A stretch of 64,000 nt of DNA from Bathymodiolus brooksi (Eukaryota; Mollusca; Bivalvia; Mytilida; Modiolidae): contig OY804578.1 of the NCBI GenBank assembly GCA_963680875.1, forward strand, positions 98,671,689-98,735,688, read 5' to 3'. Shown one piece after another: positions 20,901-29,164 of the stretch (position 1 is the first letter of the stretch; each line of letters begins with the position of its first letter). The notes beneath the pieces were generated by a model that was not told the DNA's origin, searched no databases, and was given only the letters and a program-made list of their open reading frames with translations. The position numbers and the translations under genes are program-made.

Positions 20901-22977
20901 GACTTTATTAGAAGTGAATATGAGTAAAATAATATTGACCGAAGCCGAAGGCTGAGGTCAATATTGGTTTTGCAGGTCAATAAAAACTCATATTCACTGA
21001 TACAAAAGTCTGTAATTGTTTTATTACACGATACTGCTTATGACGTCACCCGGTAAATATTACTTCCTGTAGGTGCATACCATTATTTATTGACTTCTAG
21101 ACGTTACTTAGCTAAGTACAGATATCTATAGTCATTATGTAATAAAATGTAATACTGACTACCGTAAATATACATTTGAAAAGAATTGGTGCAGAAAAAG
21201 CGATATTGGCTGCAAAAATTACTGTGTGCCTGATTATGAAAATACACAAATATTTTGTGTTTATTCTTCGATCAATGTGCCCACATCATTTATTCATATT
21301 TAAAAAGGTTTTAAATAAATAACATACATAGCATATTGAAGTCCCTTGTGTAGCTCTGTGTAGTCTATTTCACCACTGTTTTCGATGTCAAGTAACTTTG
21401 CCAGTAGATGACAGTGTACTTCATTACAAGGAATTTCAAGGTCAAACATTCCTGAAATGAAAAGAAATAAGAAGTTGAATCTGCAAAAAACAAAATAGCT
21501 GACTGCCAAATGTTTACCAGTACATATAGAAAGTACAATTAATTATCTTGCTTAAAACACTTGATATTGCATATTTCTGATGTATCAGCTCTATTTGAAA
21601 GATCATTATCTCAGGATTTATGTAAACATCATGCATTGACTTATTGCATTGACGAGGTGTACTTGATACAACATTATATGATAAAGTTTGTCAGTGTCTT
21701 GTGAGATGTCAGTGACAGTGGTTTTCTTCGGTTTCCTCCACCAATAAAACTGACCGCCACTATATAACTGAAATATCATTGAAAGTGGTATTAAACACCA
21801 TAACACTACATAAGAAAAAAAAAATGTATTGGAAGGTGGCCTGTGTAAAATACACTTTACATGTCGGAATGTTTCAAACAATTACAAATAATGTTGATCG
21901 AAATCTTAAAAACTGTGGTAGTCATTGTCAGGATGTCATTAGATGCTAGTGTATTACCAAATTTTTTTTTTTAAATTAAAAAAAGAAAATACACTAAACA
22001 TTAAATTTTAATTAGATGATTGAAAGCTTCATTACCTGATTTAAATTCATCATAACTCAATACACAGTCTCCTTCATAGTCGTAAGTTTTAAACAATTTT
22101 AAAATTCTTGCTGCATTTGATTTTAACCAATTGTCCATTTCATAAATAAATACACGAAATGATGATTTATTTTTCTTCAACTTTTCTGTCTCCTTCTCAA
22201 GTTTATCCTGAAAAATAAAAGTAAAAGTAAAATGGGGGGAAAATCATCTGAGGATCAATAAAGTTCATGTGTTATAAATTTTCATTGTTCCATGGTTTTG
22301 TCTTGGAGTCAACCTATGGGAATTGGATTTAGAAGTACCTATGCAATCAGTGCCTATCACCACTAAAGTTGTGAGATTGAATCCCACTCATGGCTAGGCA
22401 TACTAGATACAACATTATGTGATAAAGTTTGTCAGTGACTTGCAACAGGTCGGTGGTTTTCTCTGGGGACTCCGGTTTCCTCCACCAATAAAACTGACCA
22501 CCAAGATATAACTGAAATATTGTTAAAAGTGGTGTTAAACACCATAAACCTAACCCTCAAAGAAACATCTTATGTGGTCTATAAACAAATAAAAATGATG
22601 TTATCAAAAAGGGATTATTATATTTTTTAATACTGATAAATTTTAAAATTTTACGGTTCAATGTTAACACCAGATTTCAAAAAAAGAAATTTCAACCTTA
22701 AATCTCCTTATTTGACATTTTGAAGAAAAAAAAATAAAATTCATAAGATGTCCCCCCAATGTCACTTATATGGAGTACATATTTGGCAAAATAACATACA
22801 AGTTTTTTGTCTGCCAGAGAAATCTTCTTTTTCTTTTTTCCTTTTTTCTTTTTCTTCCCTTTACCATCATCTTTTTCTTTAAGATCAATAGTACCATCAG
22901 GATTTGTAACCGAAATCAATGTTCCAGGATCAATCTCCTTTTCATCTTCCTTGTCTACAGAGGACTTCCCAAGCTTC
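17609..22977 (-). CDS. EF-hand protein, last five exons of a minus-strand gene
   Basis: Five exons (22977-22800, 22207-22036, 21451-21328, 20329-20201, 17939-17609) join with matching phases at every junction (0, 1, 2, 2) and give about 310 residues ending in a stop at 17609. In order: an acidic segment and a Lys-rich tract, a coiled-coil-like charged helix, two EF-hand loops 36 residues apart (a normal EF-hand pair), a Glu-rich helix, and a C-terminal domain of about 110 residues with a loosely ubiquitin-like pattern. EF-hand pairs bind calcium. The Lys tract could be a nuclear signal or simply low complexity. The first exon begins in mid-codon, so the N-terminus lies upstream and was not found. 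I do not recognise the orthologue. Introns hold SINEs and tandem repeats. Confidence 0.8.
18000..18135 (-). mobile_element. SINE family A, 3' part, inverted
   Basis: TGGTGTTTAATGCCACTTTC then TATTGGTGGAGGAATTCGGA then AAGTCACTGACAAACTTTAT: the 3' tail through the core, on the minus strand. It lies in the last intron of the EF-hand gene and abuts an oppositely oriented copy. Confidence 0.75.
18136..18205 (+). mobile_element. SINE family A core fragment, plus strand
   Basis: Contains TTTGTCAGTGACTTGCGACA and GGTCGGTGGTTTTCTCTGGG to the Pro-rich TCCTCC motif. It forms a head-to-head pair with 18000-18135. Confidence 0.7.
18300..18535 (+). mobile_element. SINE family A, full-length type with an internal deletion
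   Basis: The tRNA-like head has GCAATCAGTGCCTATCACCA and a B-box-like GAGTTTGAATCTC at about 18390. The core ACAAAACATTATGCAATAAA follows, then GACAGGTCGGTGGTTTTCTC. It skips the TCCTCCACCAATAAAACT part and ends in GGCATTAAATAAACC. RNA polymerase III transcription is the usual mode for such elements. Confidence 0.7.
19041..19268 (+). repeat. 57-bp tandem repeat, four copies
   Basis: Unit starts AATGGTATTACAAGTACATG and ends ACTTATCCTAC. The third copy has lost AA. It lies in the last intron of the EF-hand gene. Confidence 0.95.
20086..20235. repeat. 50-bp tandem triplication covering an exon end and splice donor
   Basis: Three near-identical units with AATTACCTAGCATATTGTAT and GGTGGTTCTATAACA. 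Each carries the last 33 or so coding bases of the 20201-20329 exon and a GT donor on the minus strand. Confidence 0.9.
20201..20329 (-). CDS. EF-hand gene exon (Glu-rich helix) with triplicated donor region
   Basis: Acceptor TTAAACCAG|AGAAGTAG, donor GCTAG|GTAATTAG, 129 bp. It encodes [20 protein letters not shown] and then [20 protein letters not shown], ending in AR. The 3' end of this exon with its donor lies in a 50-bp unit repeated three times (20086-20235). Reading past the first donor gives an in-frame TAA at once, so only the first (highest-coordinate) donor keeps the frame into the next exon. Confidence 0.75.
20377..20399 (+). repeat. Poly-G run
   Basis: 23 consecutive G bases just upstream (in gene sense) of the 20201-20329 exon acceptor. 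Confidence 0.9.
20505..20665 (+). mobile_element. SINE family A, head-truncated
   Basis: Core ACAACATTATGTTATAAAGT at about 20528, then GCGGCAAGTCGGTGGTTTTC, TTTCCTCCACCAATTAAACT and a shortened tail GTCAAACACCATAATCC. Confidence 0.8.
20887..21025. repeat. Hairpin with GACCGAAGCCGAAGG core
   Basis: Arms ATTACAGACTTTATTAGAAG and its imperfect inverse near 20995-21020, with an inner AATATTGACC/GGTCAATATT stem around GAAGCCGAAGGCTGA. The layout is the same as at 37151-37308. Confidence 0.7.
21328..21451 (-). CDS. EF-hand gene exon (second EF-hand)
   Basis: Acceptor TTTTCATTTCAG|GAATG, donor GCTAT|GTATGTT, 124 bp. It encodes [20 protein letters not shown] followed by the loop [12 protein letters not shown]. 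This has D1, E3, S5, G6, I8 and E12, a canonical calcium-binding loop, and then LHKGLQYA. A full second helix follows. Confidence 0.85.
21645..21812 (+). mobile_element. SINE family A, head-truncated
   Basis: GAGGTGTACTTGATACAACA, core ATTATATGATAAAGTTTGTC, then TTTCCTCCACCAATAAAACT and GGTATTAAACACCATAACAC. Confidence 0.8.
22036..22207 (-). CDS. EF-hand gene exon (first EF-hand)
   Basis: Acceptor TTATTTTTCAG|GATAAACTT, donor TCAG|GTAATG, 172 bp. It encodes a charged helix ([12 protein letters not shown]), the segment [20 protein letters not shown], and an EF loop [12 protein letters not shown]. Loop positions 1, 3, 5, 9 and 12 are D, E, D, S and E. Position 6 is Cys instead of the usual Gly, so calcium affinity may be reduced. 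Confidence 0.8.
22290..22560 (+). mobile_element. SINE family A, most complete copy
   Basis: The tRNA-like head has GCAATCAGTGCCTATCACCA and a B-box-like GAGATTGAATCCC at about 22371. The core is ACATTATGTGATAAAGTTTG at 22412, then CAACAGGTCGGTGGTTTTCT, TTTCCTCCACCAATAAAACT and the tail GGTGTTAAACACCATAAACC. It serves here as the reference for the family. The core is identical to the satellite monomer at 44619-64000. Confidence 0.85.
22800..22977 (-). CDS. EF-hand gene exon (Lys-rich region)
   Basis: Acceptor ...TTTTTCGTAG, donor CTT|GTATGTTA. It enters with one base of a codon and leaves in phase 0. It encodes an acidic stretch ([13 protein letters not shown]), then [17 protein letters not shown], then a run of Lys-rich residues (about 15 K), then ISLADKKL. 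Upstream exons must exist because no start codon is in frame at the acceptor. Confidence 0.7.
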
Positions 22978-23044
22978 CTACGAAAAAGAAAACTATTATT
23001 ATTGTATTGTTATAGACTTATTATATACTCTGGACTACAAGTCT

Positions 23045-23375
23045 AATTAGTGAGTGAGTGATTATTGTTTTTAACGTCAACTCAGCAATTCTTCAGCTAC
23101 ATCATGGCGAGAACAAGTTAATTTTCAATGAGATGATGATGAGGTCTGCTTTGTACTAGACCAACATGCTTAGTTGGATTTTTATAATGCTAGTTCACTG
23201 AAAACAGTCCGAAGGTAGACATGTTGCCTCACTCTGACCCAATATCCTGATTCCAAGCCAACCAGTCTTTGCTCTTTTACCTTAATGCTGCATGCTTAGC
23301 AGACAAGCAACAAATACCAATTTTATAGTCTTTGGTTTTACCTGATTAGGGCTCGAATCCACGATCTATCACACT
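23045..23375 (-). mobile_element. SINE family B, tRNA-derived
   Basis: On the minus strand the head has GTGGATTCGAGCCCTAATCA (B-box-like GGATTCGAGCCC, about 23348). The body holds GCTTGTCTGCTAAGCATGCA and the 3' end is AACAATAATCACTCACTCAC. It differs from family A throughout. A second, interrupted copy is at 33130-33605 on the opposite strand sense. Confidence 0.7.
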
Positions 23376-23689
23376 TGTATAAAAATACATAACACAACAT
23401 CTAATATTATATTTTTTACATTTTGATTTCAGTAATAACAATATCTAGAATTGGGGTCCACATATATATTTCACTAATATTTTCATTTCTGATTAAAATA
23501 AATCTTACCATGCATTATATATCCTATTAACTTGGTGTGTTGTGCATGATTATGTATAATGAATGCATGTATTTTGTATGTAGTTGATTTTAAAAAGCTT
23601 GTTAGAAATAGTACATGTTTGAAATAGTTTAATAAATATCGACTTTAAATAAAACTTTGCATTGAATTAATTATGAAAAACAATAGAAT

Positions 23690-23970
23690 ATCCTGATTCT
23701 TCCCCGTCCAACAAATTTACGGGGAAGAATAATTATATGATCTACATACATTATTATAGGCATGATGAATTAATAAAAAGAAAGATTTTTATTTGCAACT
23801 GCAAAATTAGAATTTTTTACTTTCCCCCAAAAAATACCATGCCCCTTTTTATTATGAATATCCCCAAAGAAAACCTTTTCAGACAGTTGGATAAACAGAT
23901 TGTTCTTTGTTTGCAGTGTACAATTGTTATTCATATTCTGTACAACCGTGTCTTATATATGCAGAGCTTC
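23690..23970 (+). repeat. Dispersed repeat: CCTGATTCTTCCCCGT motif plus a duplicated segment
   Basis: Starts CCTGATTCTTCCCCGTCCAA, with a small hairpin TCTTCCCCGT...ACGGGGAAGA. The segment 23821-23960 (AATACCATGCCCC..., TTGGATAAACAG, GTACAACCGTGTCTTATATA) is repeated at 25168-25310, just before the second minisatellite block. No coding support for the overlapping open frame. Confidence 0.55.
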
Positions 23971-24156
23971 AGATTATTTTCAAGTCCAAAGGGTAATTAC
24001 CCCTTATTTTTGAAAATGATGGGTATTTGCATATTTCCTTTGCACTGTTGTACTCTCTACTTCAGAAAAGATTGCTTACATGTACACTTTTAAAATTATG
24101 TTTGACACAAGTGTTATTCAATAAACGCAGGATGCAAGTGAAATGTATATCTCTGT

Positions 24157-24370
24157 TTAATTTGACACGATTGGGTCATATTTATTAATAGAATGTTGTA
24201 AATATTTCGTTTTTTGCTCGTCGACTTCGGCAGTTTTCACAGCCGTTTTGATAATGTCATCAATGATTCCTTTAACTATACTGTCACTAGACACAGATGA
24301 AACTGTCAGGAACTTCAGTATAGAATTTTCTGGAGCACTTAGTAGTGCGCTTATTCATGTTCTTGCTCAT
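24157..24370 (-). pseudogene. Possible short coding exon or pseudogene with a frameshift
   Basis: On the minus strand an ATG at 24370 opens 27 codons to a TAG at 24289. In the next frame, coding-like sequence runs from about 24288 to a stop at 24157, 43 residues. Together they would be about 70 residues, broken by one frame change at 24286-24289. The second part contains SIVKGIIDDIIKTAVKTAE, an amphipathic helix with hydrophobic residues at i, i+3/4, similar to the pattern of RII-binding helices in A-kinase anchoring proteins. No splice sites are clear. It may be a decayed exon, a retrocopy or chance. Confidence 0.3.
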
Positions 24371-24795
24371 TTTCAAGATCAACGTGTTCCCAAATTTACT
24401 TTCGTTTTAGATCTTACTTATTATGTAAACCACTCCTTATAAGGAGCACCGCATGTATTTGTAATATTGACCGCGATTGGATGATTTATCGTAAACATCC
24501 AATCAGAACTCTTTTGACATCGATGCTTAAAAAGGCAAACATTCGGTACCCCTCGGATGTATACGCTCTCTCCTTCGAAAAGTATAAAGGGAAGTAATTA
24601 CGGGGAATTTCTCAAAGAAAAAAATGTATTGTTTATTATCGTTAACAGCGTACAAGTACGCTCCGAATTTGGAAAGTTTGCTTACACAGCAATATGTTTG
24701 AGTAATGTGTACACTCTGATCTGATAATACATGCGTTTTTACTCGTTTTTATAGCATAAAAAATGCAAATACGCAGCTTATCTGGAGCTCTGATA

Positions 24796-25042
24796 TGATC
24801 CTGATTCTTCCCCGTCACTGTCTTTTATATGATCCTGATTCTTCCCCGTCACTGTCTTATATATGATTCTGATTCTTCCCCGTCACTGTCTTATATATGA
24901 TCCTGATTCTTCCCTGTCAGTTTTATATATGATCCTGATTCTTCCCCATCACTGTCTTATATATGATCCTGATTCTTCCCTGTCAGTGTCTTATATATGA
25001 TCCCGATTCTTCCCCGTCATGCACTGTCTTATATATGATTAC
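24796..25042 (+). repeat. 34-bp minisatellite, block 1
   Basis: Units of GATCCTGATTCTTCCCCGTC followed by ACTGTCTTATATAT, about seven copies, some shortened. Confidence 0.9.
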
Positions 25043-25307
25043 TTTGATATGATTTGACGTCAAACTAGGAAGAATGTCACAGAATAATAGAATAACAGAA
25101 TAATGTTAATATATGCTTGATTTCACTGACATTCTTCCCCGTTACATCTTATTTATTTTCTTATGTTTTTTATTTCCCCCCAAAAATACCATGCCCCCTT
25201 TTTTTAATGAATGTCCCCAAAGAAAAACCCTTTCAGACGGTTGGATAAACAGCATGTTTTTTTATTTTAGTTATTATTAATATGATGTACAACTGTGTCT
25301 TATATAT

Positions 25308-25472
25308 ATATATGATCCTGATTCTTCCCCGTCACTGTCTTATATATGATCCTGATTCTTCCCCGTCACTGTCTTATATATGATTCTGATTCTTCCCCAT
25401 CACTACCTTATATATGATCCTGATTCTTCCCCGTCACTGTCTTATATATCATCCTGATTCTTCCCCGTCAGT
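25308..25472 (+). repeat. 34-bp minisatellite, block 2
   Basis: The same unit as 24796-25042, about five copies, preceded by the duplicated segment 25168-25307. Confidence 0.9.
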
Positions 25473-25726
25473 ACCAAATAACACTGATTTAAAAAATAAT
25501 TGAAATCTTTCCTTTATTCAATACTTCTTCCTTTTACCGTTCATGGGACATTTATATATTGTGTGACAATTTTCCCCGAATGGGGAACAATCAGGATATA
25601 GTTAATAAATCACAGAAAGAGGCAAAATCGATACCCAACCCACAAATACATGACTGCTTAATTACTTTCCTAGATTTGCAGTGATTCACTTCAATAAAAA
25701 GTGACGGGGTTAAACAAGTTTAATGA

Positions 25727-25850
25727 AGAAGAAGAAGAATACTTTATTGACCAATTAAGGACCCACAAGGGGCATATCAATTACAATGATTGACAATATG
25801 GAATACAAACATACAATGTACATAATAACAACAAGGAAATATTGATAATG
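25727..25850 (-). mobile_element. LINE 3'-end fragment related to the element at 8339-12296
   Basis: GAAGAAGAAGAATACTTTAT then TGACCAATTAAGGACCC and GGGGCATATCAATTACAATG parallel 8360-8420 (AAGTTTATTAACCAAATCAG, GAGGGCATATACAAATAACA). The tail is GAA/TTC-rich. It is severely 5'-truncated, as is common for LINEs. Confidence 0.6.
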
Positions 25851-27846
25851 TCATATAATTAGCATCGTGTTATCGGTTTTCGTGCTATTATCGATTTTCA
25901 GATATAGCGATTAACAGTGTTAACCCTTCATTCATACGACGATTGGAATTTTCAAAGAATGGCTAGTTAAATATTTCTTTGTACATAAGATTGTTTTTAA
26001 AGCCATTCTTGTATTTTAATATACTCGCGATTATCTGGCAACTTTTGTTGTCAGTAAAATGGCATCATCTGTTTTCGTGTGAAGTAAAAACAAGGCTGAT
26101 ATACGGGATGGAAACAAATATATAATCCGGAAATGGCTGGTTTTAAAATTTCATGGTTCTGGCCATCTACCAAATCATACTACATCTAAATAAAATAACA
26201 GAATGTTTGAAAATTACCACTTTCAAAATTGTGTTTACTTTTGATGTTTTTTTTAGTGCTGAAACCACAATGCACTGCAAAGTGACATGTATTTTATATA
26301 AGAAACAGGCACATTTCAGTCAGCTCTTTTGTTTACAAGTACGATCAGTGACCCCATGACAGTTACATGACAGGAAGAGCCGGTGTCTGAGAGGCAGATG
26401 ACATAGTTAAATTTTATATAGCCCTTCTGGATTTTTTTCCAGCTACTTTATAAATGAAGTAAATTTTTAGCATTACAAAAAGTATGGTTCAGTAGGTAGG
26501 TTCACTGTTCTTGGTACTTACGTCTTTAAAAGCAAACTTTAACATCTTTTACAGATGTCACGCTGTCTTGTTTATGTTCCATAAATAGAAACCGGAAGAC
26601 ACGTCAAAAATCACAGGTGCTCGTAGACAGGACCCCCATATGGTACCCCATGTCGTGGTACCGCCCACCAATTTATTTTCGTTTATTTTCTTATTTCTGA
26701 TATATTTCGCTTGGAAAATATATGGGAATACTGACAAACATGTTTTCTGACACGTCCGGGTCGACTGATGTATATATAGGCGCTGTGGAAATCAAAATAA
26801 AATGGATAAAACGAAAACACATACCGTGACGATATATAAGCCACCAGTGCAATTTGTTTGAATATAGTCGATTCAAAAGCTCACTAGAGCTTATGTTTTG
26901 TGCTATAGATATTTCGACTTTAAATAAAACTTATTTGATTGATTTGAAATACAGTTTTAATTCCATTAAAATAAACTTTTAACAACAACTGTGTCAGTAG
27001 ACCAGAGAGTTGTTATGCAAAAATAATTGTTGTATTTGGGCTATTTACTTTTTCTTTCCACCTTTCTTTTTCTTAAGAGGCATTTTTCAATGAAAGCTGA
27101 AGAAAAATCTACAGTTGTTTACAGTTTCCAAGCACTTTACAAAGGTCAAGGCAATTTCTGGGATTATAAAGCGCGAAGCAAATACGGATTTTACAGGTAT
27201 TTTTTTCGGATTTGTATTAATCTCAAAAATGCAAATCAGAACTGTGTGTACATTGTATTTATTTGATTTTTTTGTTGACTTAGTCCGAATATTTTTTTTT
27301 CTAAATAAAATATACGACAGTCTCCTATTCTCTTAAAGGGTATAAAAGCAGTGATTATGTAAAAGTCGGAGATTTTTCCCATTGACAGTCCGAAGACGAT
27401 TTTATATTTAGAAAAATTGGCCTCGATTTCACAAACTGAAAGTGAAACCAAACATAAATACGATGCATGTGTCTTTCAGATTTTCTGGGTTTACAGAAAG
27501 AAATCGGCGATTATTTCACCTCTATTGAGAGTGAATAGCACATGCACTCATGAAATTAAAGTAATTACATTTCTAGAGGCAGTTGAAAGTTTCTTCTACA
27601 AGTTTTCTAGTTCTGATAACGGGAATGGGGCATATCAATCACGATTCAATGTCAATGAAAATGTGGGAAGGTCGACTTACTATCCATATAAATTAACTTA
27701 AAGATAAGGTGGGTAACTATATTACCGACCTTTTGACTTCAATATCATTTTGCATAAAAGTAATACATTATGATTATGATTGTCTCGCTGTACACCGTTT
27801 CCTAGCTTTAGATTAGTAATTTTTTTATGTGGTTGATATTTTCAGT
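25851..27846. other. No confident gene
   Basis: AT-rich sequence with several open frames of 60-95 codons (for example at 26153-26359, 27027-27266 and 27417-27701). None has recognisable domains, clear splice pairs or base composition distinct from background. I see no repeats of note. Confidence 0.4.
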
Positions 27847-27854
27847 GAGTATGA

Positions 27855-28889
27855 TACAGGGGCTTGAATCACTTTCATAGAGGTCATGCGGCCTTTATAC
27901 TAACAAGGGATGCAACGACCAACGTAGCCAAGCCACTACCAGTTATGTTACAGGCTTGAAAAAAATCACACATTCAAACAATCTTTGTTGTCATTCGCTA
28001 GCATATTGATTTATCTTTCCGACGAGACATAATTTTTCACAACTGCTTCACTCTAGAAGTCAGAGCACCCCTGCAAACTTGAAACTTTGCTCTAAAATAG
28101 GCCACCAACGTTTTACTATGGCACACAGTCAACGGTAAAACTCCAAGAGTACATTTTGTATAGAGCACAATTGCGGACAATATCCGCATAAATCCTGACT
28201 CGTAAATACCTGTGAACGCCTTCGACTCAACTATCACCAGAACAGTTCACATAGTGCAGACGAACAGCGGTAACTCACATTTTTCAGTCCGGTACGACCC
28301 ATTTAAAATCGTGGATGCCATTGTTTATGAGTACACAGCAGTAAATGAAATCTGTCATCTGATTGGATAATATTTCTCATGACACGCCCACATTCTGATA
28401 ACGCTTGAAATATATGCTTTAAAAAAAATTCAGTGAGAATTACATTTAGAAGTAATTTTATATAATTATAATATACCTAATAATCATTTACAATATTTTT
28501 TTATATGTTACGAATAAGTAAAAACACTTACCGTGTCGTGAGAAATATTAACCAATCAGATGACAGCTCTATACTCTTGGAGTTTTACCGTTGACTGTGT
28601 GCCATAGTAAAACGTTGGTGGCTTATTTTAGAGCAAAGTTTCAAGTATGTAGGGGGGTGCTCTGACTTCTAGAGTGAAGCAGTTGTGAAAAATTATGTCT
28701 CGTCGGAAAGATAAATCAATATGCTAGCGAATGACAACAAAGATTGTTTGAATGTGTGATTTTTTAATATTTTTTTCAAGCCTGAAACAGAACTGGTAGT
28801 GGCTTGGCTACGTTGGTCGTTGCATCCCTTGTAAGTATATATGGTATATAGGCCGTGTGACCTCTATGAAAGCGATTCAAGCCCCTGTG
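27855..28889. mobile_element. hAT-like non-autonomous foldback element, 1035 bp
   Basis: Perfect 8-bp flanking duplication GAGTATGA (27847-27854 and 28890-28897). Termini are (T/C)ACAGGGGCTTGAATC at both ends, in inverted orientation. The arms pair over about 300 bp (27855-28160 with 28575-28889), for example TTGTTGTCATTCGCTAGCAT against its inverse near 28722-28741. An inner inverted pair lies at 28351-28387 and 28531-28568. There is no transposase. The 8-bp duplication and CAGGGG-type ends are typical of the hAT superfamily. Confidence 0.8.
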
Positions 28890-29164
28890 GAGTATGACAT
28901 GATTCAGAGTTCTTTAAGCATCAGCCTATTCCAATTGTTACAAGGATCTATATACATTTTGTATATATACTAGTCAAAAAAGGAAACGTTACACCTAATT
29001 TTTTATAAATATATTTTATTCAACAAACACGGAATAAAATCAAGCATTAAAAATTAAAACTTTATGATGCTTCAAAGGTAAGAAAAGTAACACTTTTCAT
29101 TTTTCAACAGAATTTGTCATTTTCTACAAAAGAGAAAATCATAACATCAAAAACAAGTTTGACA

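Noticed and set aside
26153..26359. 68-codon plus-strand frame after a TTTTTTTAG acceptor-like site
   Set aside because: No domain, no convincing donor partner and no neighbouring exons; compositional noise is more likely.
27027..27701. Overlapping short frames of 71-94 codons
   Set aside because: AT-rich, mutually overlapping in several frames, without recognised motifs.
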